DNA of 64,000 nt from Candidatus Bathyarchaeota archaeon (GCA_026014595.1 JAOZHY010000016.1:1-64000), one strand, 5' to 3'; counted from the first letter of the stretch, positions 17,980 through 27,120 are shown. Program-made: numbers and translations. The notes: generated by a model not told the origin, from the letters alone.

Positions 17980-19758
17980 TTGGTGAATATACAGGTGAAG
18001 AGAACCGTAATCCTCATCGCGCTCACAGCGGTCCTATTGACTGCACTGCTGCCTCTGTCACTAAGCGTCCACACCGTCTCTGCTCAAAACGCATATACTA
18101 TCCAAAGGGTAGACCACCAAGTGCACGTCATGTACTCAGGACACATCGTCATAAGCGATACCATACACATAACAGGTTCACTGTCAAACGGTTTCCTTAT
18201 AGGCTTCCCCTACCAATACGGCGTAAACGTCCTCAAAGCAGTAACCTACGACCAAAACCACAACGTCTATCCAATGAGCCTTGGCGTACCGCTCGAAAAC
18301 CGAGTGGGATATTACGGTGCAAAAATAGACTTTGGGCAATCAAACCCGCAGGTTTTCACAGTCGTCTTCGTCCTCTCAAATAAGCTACTTACCCAAACCT
18401 CCAGCGGTGGCGCAAGCACCGTAACCTTCAACCTTGATTATCCGGCTTATCCCAGTTTCGTGCAGGACGCTGGCACCTGCAACGTCTCCATCGTTCTCCC
18501 AGAAACGCCCACTTTCATCAGCATCACCAAGAACGACGGTTCAGTTGAAACCACTACCAACTACATTAAAAACAACCTGCCAGCTTTTACCTACTCACCA
18601 GCTACCGCCACGTTCACGGTTCACTTTGGCAACCTCCAACTCCTCACCATAGAACAGCTAGACCGCCAAGTCACCTTAGGTCCAGCAGGCGAATTAGCGT
18701 CCACGGATACTTACCGCTTTAAGAACAATTCTCCAGACTCGATTAGCTCACTTAAATTATGGTTACCTATCCAAGCCTCAAACATCGTTGCCAGAGATGA
18801 ATTCGGCAGAACCCTGACAACGTCAACTCTGGCTACAAGCGGCACCATGGTTACCATGAACGTCACGCTCGTTTCGTCTCTGGCAGGCAGCGGTCCTTCT
18901 ACGGTTTCGGTAAGCTATAACCTTCCAAGCGCTACATCTTCACAGGGCACGCGTTTCTCCATTGATTTTGTGCTGTTTCCAGCTTTTGATTATTATGTTG
19001 AGAAGGCAACTGTGACTTTTGTTCCTCCCGAGGGAGCGCGATTTGTAACGCCTAACCTTTCCGAGCTGGGTACTTCTTTGAGTTTGACAAGGGAGATTTT
19101 CCAGGAGACTCTGTCCATGAAGCGGGAAGGTGTCAGCTACGTGGATTATGATGTTTCTTCCGCGGATGTCTTACAGATTACGTATGATTACAATGTGCTG
19201 TGGCTGTCTTTTCGCCCCACCATGTGGATTTGGTTGCTAGCCATCGTCGGCGTAGTTGTTGTTGCTGTTTGGAGAAGACCTAGACGGAAAGCGGCGGCGC
19301 CAGCGAGAATTGTGACGCCGAAGGTTTCGGTCGGTTTGACTCCGGATGACGTGCGGTCTTTCACGGAAGCGTATGCGGAGAAGAATAGGATAGCTTCGGA
19401 GCTGAAGTCTCTTGACACAAGAGCACAGAAGGGCAGGATTCCGAGGCGACAGTACAAGGTTCAGCGGAGAACATTGGAGCTTCGCTCTGAAGCCTTGTCC
19501 AAGAACATCAGTGGGTTAAAGGTAACGTTCCGCAGTGCTGGCGGTGTCTACGCGGATTTGGTGCGGCAGCTTGATTTTGCTGAGACAGAGCTTGTTGAGG
19601 TTGAAACGAACATTCGGACGATTGAAACGCGGCAAAACCGGGGTGAGCTTTCGCTGGAGGAATACAAGAAAATGATGGCGGATTATCAGCGGCGTAAAGA
19701 GAAAGCGGAGACGACGATTAACGGAATCTTGCTGCGGCTTCGTGAAGAACTGCATTAG
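17980..19758 (+). CDS. Surface protein with membrane helix and cytoplasmic coiled coil
   Basis: This is a 592-residue protein. A signal sequence (TVILIALTAVLLTALLPLSL) leads a roughly 380-residue beta-rich extracellular part in two halves, each opening with an IQRVDHQVHV- or IEQLDRQVTL-like strand, which suggests an internal duplication. A single membrane helix (WIWLLAIVGVVVVAVW) is followed by a basic stop-transfer. About 140 residues of charged, heptad-like helix then face the cytoplasm. The start is TTG 17980 or GTG 17983. No family is recognised; the layout suits a signal-transmitting or cell-envelope protein. Confidence 0.7.
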   Translation: MVNIQVKRTVILIALTAVLLTALLPLSLSVHTVSAQNAYTIQRVDHQVHVMYSGHIVISDTIHITGSLSNGFLIGFPYQYGVNVLKAVTYDQNHNVYPMSLGVPLENRVGYYGAKIDFGQSNPQVFTVVFVLSNKLLTQTSSGGASTVTFNLDYPAYPSFVQDAGTCNVSIVLPETPTFISITKNDGSVETTTNYIKNNLPAFTYSPATATFTVHFGNLQLLTIEQLDRQVTLGPAGELASTDTYRFKNNSPDSISSLKLWLPIQASNIVARDEFGRTLTTSTLATSGTMVTMNVTLVSSLAGSGPSTVSVSYNLPSATSSQGTRFSIDFVLFPAFDYYVEKATVTFVPPEGARFVTPNLSELGTSLSLTREIFQETLSMKREGVSYVDYDVSSADVLQITYDYNVLWLSFRPTMWIWLLAIVGVVVVAVWRRPRRKAAAPARIVTPKVSVGLTPDDVRSFTEAYAEKNRIASELKSLDTRAQKGRIPRRQYKVQRRTLELRSEALSKNISGLKVTFRSAGGVYADLVRQLDFAETELVEVETNIRTIETRQNRGELSLEEYKKMMADYQRRKEKAETTINGILLRLREELH

Positions 19759-19818
19759 CAGACCTAAACGCTTTTATTTTACTGCTGGTTTTTGAAACAG
19801 AATTACGAGGTATGAAAC

Positions 19819-20001
19819 ATGGTAAAAATAGTAGTTGATAACGCCAAATGCACCGGATGCGAAACCTGTGTAAACACGTGCCCAGTCGGCGTCTATGAAG
19901 TCAAAGACTCTAAGTCTGTGCCTGTCAAAGTTGACGAATGTCTTGTCTGCAGAGCATGCGAAGCCCAGTGTCCCGAAGGTGCAATTCAGGTAATCGAGTA
20001 A
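19819..20001 (+). CDS. Ferredoxin, two [4Fe-4S] clusters
   Basis: This 60-residue bacterial-type ferredoxin has two cluster motifs, CTGCETCVNTCPVGVYE and CLVCRACEAQCPEGAIQ. It would carry low-potential electrons between oxidoreductases in the cytoplasm, for instance in C1 or fermentation pathways. No clear redox partner is adjacent. A T-rich sequence (CTTTTATTTTACTG) upstream at about 19771-19784 may be its promoter. Confidence 0.93.
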   Translation: MVKIVVDNAKCTGCETCVNTCPVGVYEVKDSKSVPVKVDECLVCRACEAQCPEGAIQVIE

Positions 20002-20436
20002 GCGAAACCTGCAATCCTCGATTCATCCTGTGAAGTGTTCGTGTTGCCTCTCAAAAAAGTATTTGAGAGCTTAATCCTATCTTTATCCACAATCTCAGTC
20101 TGCGCTGACGCAATTTTTTGTCTGTAGCTTTTTTAAATATACTGTAAATAATTCTGAAAGCTCTGTCTGGTCGGAGCAGACTCAATCCATTATTTAAAGG
20201 TGAATAGCGTTTCTGTATAGCTCTATGTCGATGTTTGATGCATTCAACACTACTCGGCATAATAAAAGGGGGGCTATAGTTTCTTCCATGCGCTACTTCT
20301 ATACATTTTTCGCGTGTTGTTCCTGACCCGCAACAGCATCAGTATTTGGAAAACACAGTACATAGACTAGGTTATTAAGCGCGAACTTGAAAATAAAACT
20401 GCCTAAACCCTTAAACTAATAAGGGGAACCAAACGC
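20002..20436. other. 435-bp gap with an inverted repeat
   Basis: No convincing protein gene is seen; the minus-strand ORF 20051-20260 lacks typical protein composition. CTCTCAAA (20048-20055) and TTTGAGAG (20062-20069) form a perfect 8-bp inverted repeat with a 6-bp loop, possibly a processing or termination signal for the ferredoxin mRNA. AT-rich TTTAAATATA near 20132-20142 could be a promoter for an unannotated RNA. A Shine-Dalgarno-like AGGGGA at about 20421 precedes the next gene. Confidence 0.4.
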
Positions 20437-21222
20437 ATGCCGCAACCAAAAATCGGCTTATCCATGCTCTACTGCTTAAGCAAACCGTTCAGCAAGATGA
20501 TTCAATACCTCGCCAACGTGGAAACCACGTACATAGAGATTGTTGACGATGGTTTGCACGCCTTAACTGAGAAAAGGGTGGCAACGCTCAAGGAAATCGC
20601 AAAGTCAAAGGGCATAAAGTACACCGTGCACGCGCCGTTCGCCGACATGAACATTGCTTCGCCCTCCAAACCCGTACTCAAAGCCACACTCAAACGGCTA
20701 GAAGAGTCTCTCAGCTACGCAAGTGGGTTAGACGCTAAACTTTGGGTTTTTCACCCTGGAAGCCAAACGGGCATCAGTAGCTTCTATCCAGGCGAAGAGT
20801 GGAAACAAAACCTCGAAAGTATACGCGTACTGCATGAAACCGCAGAAAACTTGGGCGTGAACTTAGCCATGGAAAATCTGCCCCAAAAATACGGTTTCAT
20901 AATGAAAAACGCAGAGGACTTCATCAAGTTCTACAGGGAAACAAGCCTAAACGACATAGGAATGGCGCTCGATGTGGGGCACGCAAACCTGGAAGGCACT
21001 ACAGAAAACTTCCTCAGAAAACTGCCGGACAAAATCGTGCACATTCACCTCAGTGATAACATGGGCATGAATGACCAGCACCTGGGCGTTGGGTACGGCA
21101 AAATAGACTGGCAACGGTTCGCAGAAACCCTCAAGGACATAGCATACGACAAAACGTTGATGATAGAATCTGTGGAACACGTCAAAGAAAGCTTCAAAAA
21201 CCTCAAGCAACTACTCGCTTAG
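20437..21222 (+). CDS. Xylose-isomerase-like TIM-barrel protein
   Basis: This is a 261-residue protein of the sugar phosphate isomerase/epimerase and endonuclease IV superfamily. Metal-binding residues of the barrel are seen in TYIEIVDDG, KYTVHAPFADMNI, LWVFHPG, LAMENLP, ALDVGHAN, IVHIHLSDN and LMIESVEH. The family covers sugar isomerases, epimerases and AP endonucleases; this copy is closer to the sugar-type members, but the substrate is not decidable. It overlaps the rnz stop on the opposite strand by four bases. Confidence 0.8.
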   Translation: MPQPKIGLSMLYCLSKPFSKMIQYLANVETTYIEIVDDGLHALTEKRVATLKEIAKSKGIKYTVHAPFADMNIASPSKPVLKATLKRLEESLSYASGLDAKLWVFHPGSQTGISSFYPGEEWKQNLESIRVLHETAENLGVNLAMENLPQKYGFIMKNAEDFIKFYRETSLNDIGMALDVGHANLEGTTENFLRKLPDKIVHIHLSDNMGMNDQHLGVGYGKIDWQRFAETLKDIAYDKTLMIESVEHVKESFKNLKQLLA

Positions 21223-22142
21223 CCCTCAGAAAGCGGCAACTCCAACTCCAAGAAATCCTCAGCCACAATTACGTTCCCAAAAATTTTCCGCGCTTGCTCC
21301 AAAAGCAACCCTGCATCAGGGTATCTCGCGCTAATATGCGTCAAAACTAGGCGCTCGGCCTTAGCACGCAAGGCTTGGTCCGCTGCTTCACTCGGCGTTG
21401 AATGCCCATCCGCAGCCGCCTTCTCAGCAAGTGCATCATCCAACGTAGCGTCATGAATAACCAAGTCCGCACCAACCGCGAAACTGGCGAAGCCTTCAAA
21501 CGGTCTGGTGTCACCCGTGTAAACAATTTTTCGCCCTTTTCGCGGCGGACCCAACACATCCTCAGCACGCACGGTTCTGCCATCACTCAGCTTGACCTCG
21601 TAACCGCTTTGAAGTTTTGACCATAACTCGCCTTCAGGAACACCGAGCGCGCGCGCTTTCTCGGGGTAAAATTTTCCTGGTCTCGGCTTCTCCACAAGAG
21701 CGTAAGCCAGACTCGGCATCACATGATTTGATCCTACGGCTAAAACCGTGTATTCTTCCTCGTCACAGACGATGCTGGCATTGTATATTTCGCGGATTTC
21801 AACAGGAAACGTCAAACCAAACTGCAACGTCTCCTTAACACACTGCAGAAAATTGGCTATCCCTTCTGGACCATAAACTTCAAGTTTTCTCTGCCTATCC
21901 ATTAACGCCATGGTCTGCAGTAGCCCAGGCAAACCCAGCACATGGTCGCCGTGCATGTGAGAGATGAATATCTTCATTTTTTTGTGGAAACCTGTCTTCG
22001 CCCGCAGCATCTGCCGTTGCACGCCTTCACCGCAATCAAACATAAACTGTTCGTTCCCACGTTGAACAAGCACAGCGGGCAAACTCCGCTCCAGCGTCGG
22101 AACGCTCCCGGCAGTTCCTAGAAACAACACACGTATGCTCAC
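21219..22142 (-). CDS. rnz: Ribonuclease Z (tRNA 3' processing endonuclease)
   Basis: tRNase Z cuts pre-tRNA after the discriminator base. The 307-residue metallo-beta-lactamase protein has the zinc motif SHMHGDHVLGLPG at residues about 61-73, the later metal ligands in YTGDTRPF and VLTHISARY, and an FxGT-type N-terminal FLGTAGSVPT. It is the short, dimeric form typical of archaea. It is last in the prs-trmG10-rnz run and overlaps its neighbour by four bases. Confidence 0.93.
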   Translation of the reverse strand: MSIRVLFLGTAGSVPTLERSLPAVLVQRGNEQFMFDCGEGVQRQMLRAKTGFHKKMKIFISHMHGDHVLGLPGLLQTMALMDRQRKLEVYGPEGIANFLQCVKETLQFGLTFPVEIREIYNASIVCDEEEYTVLAVGSNHVMPSLAYALVEKPRPGKFYPEKARALGVPEGELWSKLQSGYEVKLSDGRTVRAEDVLGPPRKGRKIVYTGDTRPFEGFASFAVGADLVIHDATLDDALAEKAAADGHSTPSEAADQALRAKAERLVLTHISARYPDAGLLLEQARKIFGNVIVAEDFLELELPLSEG

Positions 22143-23191
22143 GCCATCGCACCTCGTGGCTTCTCGAAAACGGCAATCTCCCGTGTCAAGGTCCTGTGGA
22201 CGTAAGCGAAATGAGACTCCAAATGCTTGTACCCCAAATCAGCGCCTAACTGAGCGATGTTTAATGTTTTCGGCGAAGCAATACAAATCCGTTGCCCCTC
22301 ACCCAGCAAAGGAAACGCCGAATTTAACAAACCTTCAACTATTTGCTTGGTAGTTGACTTCATCGTGGAAGCCGACCTGCCGTAAGGCGGATCAGTAACC
22401 AAACAACCCAAACCCCGCAAAGGAAGCTTTCTTGAATCAGCAATCACCAAGCCCTCTGCGTCAACGTCGAAGTGCTTGAGGTTGCTGCGGCATCCCACAA
22501 TCATGCGCCTTTGGATGTCTAAGCCGAGGACGCGGCAACCGATGAAAGCGGCTTCAATCATCACGCTTCCAGTTCCGCAAAACGGGTCCAGCAGCAACTC
22601 TCCTGTTCTTGCACGTGCCAGGTTGGCCATGCAACGCGCTAGTTTGGATGGCATGGCGGACGGGTGAAAGAAGGGTTTTTTCCTTGGTCGCCGCTCAGAG
22701 AAGGTTTTAGGCTGGATTTCCGCCTGTTTCACTCCGAAGACCAGTTTGTTGCTGGTTAGGATGCCGATGAAGGTTTTGTCGGGGTTTTTCAAGTTAACCT
22801 TGGCTTTTGGCGCGCTGCGTAGGACGAGTTTGCCCAGTTTCGCTTCAAGAGGAACTGTTCTGAGCGTTTCTGCGTGTTCTTTTATGCGTCTTATGCGAAC
22901 CTCGAAGCTTTCCCCTGCTTTTAGTATATCTGTGAAGTCCGTCTGTTCAGCCGTTTCCGTGATGGAGGCTTCCTCAGCTGGGCAAGTGAACAGTTCGGTG
23001 GCGCTCATCATGGTGTACGCTGACCTGCGGTGAACCGCTTGCACGCTGCACAAGTCTGCTTCAAGCCGTATAACTTGGTCGAGTTTCTCCTTGACTTGGA
23101 AATCTATGTTTTCGGCTTCGAGTATGGCGATTAACTCTGCAGCAGGCAACGTCTCGTTTTCGCCTGAGAGCAGGAAGAAGAGTTTAGCCAC
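22139..23191 (-). CDS. trmG10: tRNA (guanine(10)-N2)-dimethyltransferase
   Basis: This 350-residue protein has an N-terminal THUMP/ferredoxin-like RNA-binding region (about 1-165) and a Rossmann methyltransferase domain. FLNP-like LLDPFCGTGSVMIEA forms the AdoMet loop, and VTDPPYGRSAST is the catalytic DPPY motif that methylates the exocyclic N2 of G10 in tRNA. This matches the archaeal Trm-G10 enzyme. It overlaps prs by eight bases and rnz by four, so the three genes are translated from one transcript. Two of the three act on tRNA. Confidence 0.88.
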   Translation of the reverse strand: MAKLFFLLSGENETLPAAELIAILEAENIDFQVKEKLDQVIRLEADLCSVQAVHRRSAYTMMSATELFTCPAEEASITETAEQTDFTDILKAGESFEVRIRRIKEHAETLRTVPLEAKLGKLVLRSAPKAKVNLKNPDKTFIGILTSNKLVFGVKQAEIQPKTFSERRPRKKPFFHPSAMPSKLARCMANLARARTGELLLDPFCGTGSVMIEAAFIGCRVLGLDIQRRMIVGCRSNLKHFDVDAEGLVIADSRKLPLRGLGCLVTDPPYGRSASTMKSTTKQIVEGLLNSAFPLLGEGQRICIASPKTLNIAQLGADLGYKHLESHFAYVHRTLTREIAVFEKPRGAMA

Positions 23192-24068
23192 TTTTCTGCG
23201 CCCTTAACCATTCAGCGAACAGCGGTGCGAGAGTGACTTTGCTGGTGTGGCTTGGGATGCTGTCAGTTCCCACGATTTCCTCGACACCAGCGTCCAAGAT
23301 GCGCGTTTCAGCGTCGCCAATTAACAGCGGGTGCACGCAGGCAGCGAAAACATGTGTCGCGCCGAGTTCCCTAAGGATCTTTGCGGCGCCCACGATTGTG
23401 CCGCCTGTGCTGATGATGTCGTCGAATATTATGACGGTTTGCCCCTTTACGTTGAGGTCTTTGCCAGTGTGGCTGGTCTTTCCAGTGTAGCGGTCACGCT
23501 GCTTCTCCAAGTGCCCTGCTTCGCCGCCTAAAACGGCTTGCGCTTGCCTTGCGATGTACATTGCGCCTTTGTCTGGTGCCAACGCGAACGCTTTTCTGTA
23601 GCCTCTCTTGACGAAGTACTCAGCTAATAGCGGGACAGCGCTGAGGGTTTTGGCTGGAAACGGGAATTTGCTGAGTGCGTCTTCGGCGTGTATGTTCACC
23701 GTGACCAAGGCGTCAACGCCTGCTGCTTTGAGCATGGCTGCGACTGTTTCGATGCTTATGTTTTCACCTTGCAGGAACATCTTGTCTTGGCGTGCATACG
23801 CGAGGTATGGCACTGCCGCAGTGACTTTTTGCGCACCGTTTCTTTTTGCGGCGTTTGCCATGAAAGCGAGCTGCATGAGCCGCGTGTCCTGTGGAGTGCT
23901 GGTAGTTTGCACGATTACCACATGCTCGTTTTGCACGCTGCCTTCTAAGCGAACGTAGCTTTCGCCGTCTGGAAACGTCCTGTGCGCGACAGATACTTTT
24001 TCGAGACCTGTTAAGTCGGCGATTTTTTCGCCGAGTGCTGTCGAAGCAGAACCTAGAATAATCTTCAT
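23184..24068 (-). CDS. prs: Ribose-phosphate pyrophosphokinase
   Basis: PRPP synthetase makes PRPP from ribose-5-phosphate and ATP, feeding the histidine, purine, H4MPT-type cofactor and cobamide genes elsewhere in this window. The 294-residue length is that of archaeal class III-like enzymes. The flexible ATP loop, the metal site VNIHAEDALSKF and the PRPP loop IIFDDIISTGGTIVGAA are all present. It is first in its operon; the ATG at 24068 gives the normal N-terminus MKIILGSAS. Confidence 0.93.
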   Translation of the reverse strand: MKIILGSASTALGEKIADLTGLEKVSVAHRTFPDGESYVRLEGSVQNEHVVIVQTTSTPQDTRLMQLAFMANAAKRNGAQKVTAAVPYLAYARQDKMFLQGENISIETVAAMLKAAGVDALVTVNIHAEDALSKFPFPAKTLSAVPLLAEYFVKRGYRKAFALAPDKGAMYIARQAQAVLGGEAGHLEKQRDRYTGKTSHTGKDLNVKGQTVIIFDDIISTGGTIVGAAKILRELGATHVFAACVHPLLIGDAETRILDAGVEEIVGTDSIPSHTSKVTLAPLFAEWLRAQKSG

Positions 24069-24247
24069 GTTTGTTCCTCTTTGGTGTGGTTGTTTAGGTT
24101 TTAAGCGGTAACTCTATTTAACCTTGTCATGCACGTAGAAGAAACTGAGTGCCTTGTTTCGCGGCAGAATGCGGGTGACTTTGGAAATACTTATATTTTG
24201 ATTTGGGTGCTGCTTAAGGCAAGCAGAAGAAGAAACGAGGATCTGTT

Positions 24248-24589
24248 ATGGAGTTTTGCCCAGAATGCGGTTCCATTTTTGAGCCTAAAAAGGATGGAAC
24301 AGCAATAATGCTCGTATGCTCCAAATGCGGGTACAAGAAGTCAACAGCAAGCAAAAAAGTCAAGCCGAAAATGAGCAAAGTCATCAAACACGACATCAAG
24401 CAACAGGTAACGATTATAGGGAAAGAGGAACAAAAAATCAACACGCTGCCAACGCTTAAGGTGGAATGCCCCAAATGTGGGAACAACCTTGTATACGTTT
24501 GGCAAGTGCAGACCCGCGGAGGCGACGAATCCTCAACGCAGTTTTTTCGCTGCACAAAATGCAGCTACACATTCAGAGAATACACCTAA
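24248..24589 (+). CDS. tfs: Transcription factor S
   Basis: This archaeal TFIIS-like RNA polymerase cleavage factor has 113 residues. It has an N-terminal zinc ribbon (EFCPECGSIF...CSKCGYKK) like subunit RPB9 and a C-terminal ribbon (ECPKCGNNL...FRCTKCSYTFREY). The acidic pair DE in GGDESSTQFF, the residues TFS inserts into the polymerase to stimulate transcript cleavage, is present. A tiny ORF follows on the same strand. Confidence 0.93.
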   Translation: MEFCPECGSIFEPKKDGTAIMLVCSKCGYKKSTASKKVKPKMSKVIKHDIKQQVTIIGKEEQKINTLPTLKVECPKCGNNLVYVWQVQTRGGDESSTQFFRCTKCSYTFREYT

Positions 24590-24618
24590 ATCCAGCCCGC
24601 AAAATCACTCAGTTTGTT

Positions 24619-24720
24619 ATGAGCAAAAATCAGCAACCGCCCAACTCTGCGCTTGGAATATCTGCAGTTGCCATCATCGTCCTAGTGCTTGAGATGGCTG
24701 CGTTACCATTTGAGAACTAA
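24619..24720 (+). CDS. Possible 33-residue membrane peptide
   Basis: This frame is shorter than the ORF-track cut-off when its own ATG is used. MSKNQQPPNSALGISAVAII... holds one hydrophobic stretch (ISAVAIIVLVLEMAALPF) after a polar, Pro-rich N-terminus, as in small single-pass proteins. It begins 29 bp after tfs and ends 17 bp before the convergent nitrilase gene. There is no clear Shine-Dalgarno. It could be real or chance. Confidence 0.35.
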   Translation: MSKNQQPPNSALGISAVAIIVLVLEMAALPFEN

Positions 24721-24737
24721 GGAAAATGTGACTCTGC

Positions 24738-25550
24738 TTAAACGGCGGCTTTCTCCTTCTTTTTCTTTAATGATTTTCGGTATTCTCTGAGCCTGTGCAT
24801 GTCAAAATCTATGCTCATCACCGAGTCTTCAACTGCGTCGGAGACTTCTTGCTCTATGCCCCATGGCGTGATAAAGGCGCTTCTTCCACCTCTGGCGTTG
24901 CTGCTGACGTTACCCACTTTAACCACGTAAATGCCGTTTTCCGAGGCAAGCTTCTCCGTCAGCGGGTGCCCCGTCACGTGCGGATGCGTGCCCATGGCTG
25001 CAACTGGCAAGAACACGAGTTCCGCGCCCAAGTCAACAACCGCTTTTATAGTGGGCGGGTCGAACATATCGGCACAGACGAGCACACCGACTTTGCAGTA
25101 GTCCGTAGTGAAGACGGCTGGCTTGTCACCGCGGCTTACGCCTGCCTTCAACTCGGCGGCTATCGGGTTTCTTTTGCGGTACTTGCCGATTAGAGCGCCG
25201 TTTCTCCACAGGGTGCTGGTGTTGTAGAATACGCCGTGATCTTCTTCGAGTACGGTGCCGCCTAAAATATAGACGCTCGGAAACTCTTTGCTGGTGCCCG
25301 CGAGGAACTTCATGGTTTCTTCGTATGTTTCTTTGCTGATCTTTTCTGCGGAATCGAAATGTTCCATGTTGTTTGGAACGGAAAAGTATTCTGGGAGTGC
25401 GATGAATGCTGGTTTTTGTTCAGCGGCTTTGCAGATGGCGGCTGAGGCTGCTTCAAGATTTGCTTTTAGGGATGTGCGGACTTTCATGTGGATTAAGCTA
25501 ACCCTCAATAGTGTTTCGTGCTTCGAAGCGTTTTGCTGGGTCACTGGCAT
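24738..25550 (-). CDS. Carbon-nitrogen hydrolase (nitrilase superfamily)
   Basis: This 270-residue protein has the catalytic Glu in FIALPEYFSV, Lys in GKYRKRNP and Cys in VGVLVCADMFDPPTIKA. Members hydrolyse nitriles, amides or N-carbamoyl compounds; the precise subclass (omega-amidase, carbamoyl-putrescine amidase or other) is not clear. The start is set at 25550 by the ORF track, but the first Met of SLIHMKVRTSLKANLEAA (about residue 22) fits family length better and could be the true start. Confidence 0.85.
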   Translation of the reverse strand: MPVTQQNASKHETLLRVSLIHMKVRTSLKANLEAASAAICKAAEQKPAFIALPEYFSVPNNMEHFDSAEKISKETYEETMKFLAGTSKEFPSVYILGGTVLEEDHGVFYNTSTLWRNGALIGKYRKRNPIAAELKAGVSRGDKPAVFTTDYCKVGVLVCADMFDPPTIKAVVDLGAELVFLPVAAMGTHPHVTGHPLTEKLASENGIYVVKVGNVSSNARGGRSAFITPWGIEQEVSDAVEDSVMSIDFDMHRLREYRKSLKKKKEKAAV

Positions 25551-25695
25551 CGTACCTTTGATATGAACGGGCTGCTAAAACTTTTAAAGTTAACTGCGTT
25601 GAAGTAAAATTAGTTCTGCGGTTGAGTGTTCAGTTTTTTCTCCATTTTTCTTACACACGTTTACAATTTTTTGCCTTTTATATTCAGACGGATAA

Positions 25696-25704
25696 ACTTA
25701 TATA
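25696..25704 (+). promoter_or_regulatory. TATA box of the asparagine-synthase-like gene
   Basis: ACTTATATA at 25696-25704 is about 24 bp before GTG 25723. If transcription starts near 25723, either that GTG is used without a leader, or the next in-frame GTG at 25744 is used with the GAGGGA at 25732-25737 as ribosome binding site. Confidence 0.5.
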
Positions 25705-25743
25705 CCCGCGGGGCGACAAATTGTGTATCCCGAGGGAAACAAC

Positions 25744-26724
25744 GTGACGCTTGAAAAACAAGAATACGCCAACCTTCTGCCACAAGTCCGCGCCTTAGTG
25801 AACAAGGTTGTAAAGAAAAACATGGCTGACGCCATGCTGTTCTCGGCGGGAACAGACACGCAAATCATAGCTTATGAGGCAGTGAAGTATAAACCGAACA
25901 TTCCGTGCTTGACGATGTATTTTAAGCATGGAAACCCAGCGGACACGGAATACGTGAAGAAAATGGTGGCTTTCCTGAAGCTTAACCATGAAACCCACGT
26001 GTTCGACCGTGACGATGTTCTCAGCAACGCTCCGAAAGTGGTGAAGGCATTGAAGAAGTTTGACCCAATGGAAATCAGGAACAGCATGCCCGTTTACATA
26101 GGCTTAACAATCTTCAAGCAAAAAGGCTTAAAGAGCGTTTTCACGGGCGACGCCTTAGACGAGCTTTTCGGGTACCCATGGCAATTCCATCTAACCGAAG
26201 CAGAGTTTGCCCAGAAACAGCAGGAGATGTGGGCGGAGATGGGTTTCTCTTCAATACCGATGGCTGAATCGCTTGGAATGACCGTCAAAGCGCCTTACTT
26301 GGACCTAGAATTCATGGACTGGGCGAAGAAACTGCCGATTAAGTTTAAGATAAACATGCACGACGGTGTGAAATACGGCAAGTGGATAATGAGAAAAGCC
26401 TACGAAGACGTAATCCCGAAAGAAGTCATCTGGCGACCGAAAGCTCCTTTGGAACAGGGAACAGGCACCGAAGTGCTGCGAACCTTCTTCAACGACATGT
26501 TCTCTGACAAGGAATTTGAGGAGAAGAAGAAAAAGATTCTCGCCGACGACAACGTGCAGATACAGGACAAGGAGCAGCTACTTTACTACGAGCACTTCAG
26601 GAAAATCTTCGGAAAACCCTCAGAGGTTTACCCTGACAACGGCGGAATCCAGTGCCCCTACTGCAAAGGTTACGTGAAAACAAAGATTCAGTTCTGCAAG
26701 ATATGCGGAGCTTACCCCATCTAA
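25744..26724 (+). CDS. Asparagine-synthase-like ATP pyrophosphatase with zinc ribbon
   Basis: This protein (326 residues from GTG 25744, 333 from GTG 25723) resembles the synthetase half of asparagine synthase but lacks the glutaminase domain. The PP-loop reads LFSAGTDTQIIAYEA, where SGGxDS would be standard, so the nucleotide loop is altered. SVFTGDALDELFGYPW retains the family's second motif. The C-terminus adds a zinc ribbon, CPYCKGYVKTKIQFCKICG. A tRNA- or protein-modifying role is as possible as amide synthesis. I chose 25744 for its GAGGGA upstream. Confidence 0.7.
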   Translation: MTLEKQEYANLLPQVRALVNKVVKKNMADAMLFSAGTDTQIIAYEAVKYKPNIPCLTMYFKHGNPADTEYVKKMVAFLKLNHETHVFDRDDVLSNAPKVVKALKKFDPMEIRNSMPVYIGLTIFKQKGLKSVFTGDALDELFGYPWQFHLTEAEFAQKQQEMWAEMGFSSIPMAESLGMTVKAPYLDLEFMDWAKKLPIKFKINMHDGVKYGKWIMRKAYEDVIPKEVIWRPKAPLEQGTGTEVLRTFFNDMFSDKEFEEKKKKILADDNVQIQDKEQLLYYEHFRKIFGKPSEVYPDNGGIQCPYCKGYVKTKIQFCKICGAYPI

Positions 26725-26796
26725 ATTTTTTTCCACTCCAATTTCCTATCCCGCGTGAAAAACAGGTTGGACGATAAAAAAAGTTTGAAGGTGAAG

Positions 26797-27120
26797 TTAC
26801 TCTATCTTCACTTTCTTTCCTTTGAGAATCTTTTTTATGGGAATTTCGATGTTTAGCAAGCCGTCCTCGAATTTAGCCTTGGCATTCTCGGCATCTGCGG
26901 GATGCGCCAGAACGAAACATCCCAAAAGCTCAACGTCTTCTCTCGTGCCTCTAACGCAGAAGCTCTGGTCGGAGACTGAAAGTTCTACGTTTTCTTTCTT
27001 CACGCCTGGCATTTCAACCTGAATGTAGTAGTTTTTATCGTCGTGATCCATGTACGTGGTAGGCGCTAAAGTGGGTTTCTGCTTTTTAGCTGGTGGTTTA
27101 ACAACTTTTTTTGATGACAT
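26797..27120 (-). CDS. Small heat shock protein, Hsp20 family
   Basis: This 107-residue protein has an alpha-crystallin domain: YIQVEMPGVKKENVELSVSD, then FCVRGTRED and the late GLLNIEIPIKK. It is an ATP-independent holdase that binds unfolding proteins. The N-terminal region is short (about 25 residues) and Lys/Pro rich, and no C-terminal IxI tail beyond IEIPI is seen, so the oligomer may be small. AAGGAG precedes the ATG, and ATTTAAAAAA about 45 bp upstream may be its TATA box. Confidence 0.85.
   Translation of the reverse strand: MSSKKVVKPPAKKQKPTLAPTTYMDHDDKNYYIQVEMPGVKKENVELSVSDQSFCVRGTREDVELLGCFVLAHPADAENAKAKFEDGLLNIEIPIKKILKGKKVKIE

Noticed and set aside
20051-20260. Minus-strand ORF of 69 residues
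   Set aside because: Basic, low-complexity composition, no ribosome site, and it overlaps an inverted repeat.
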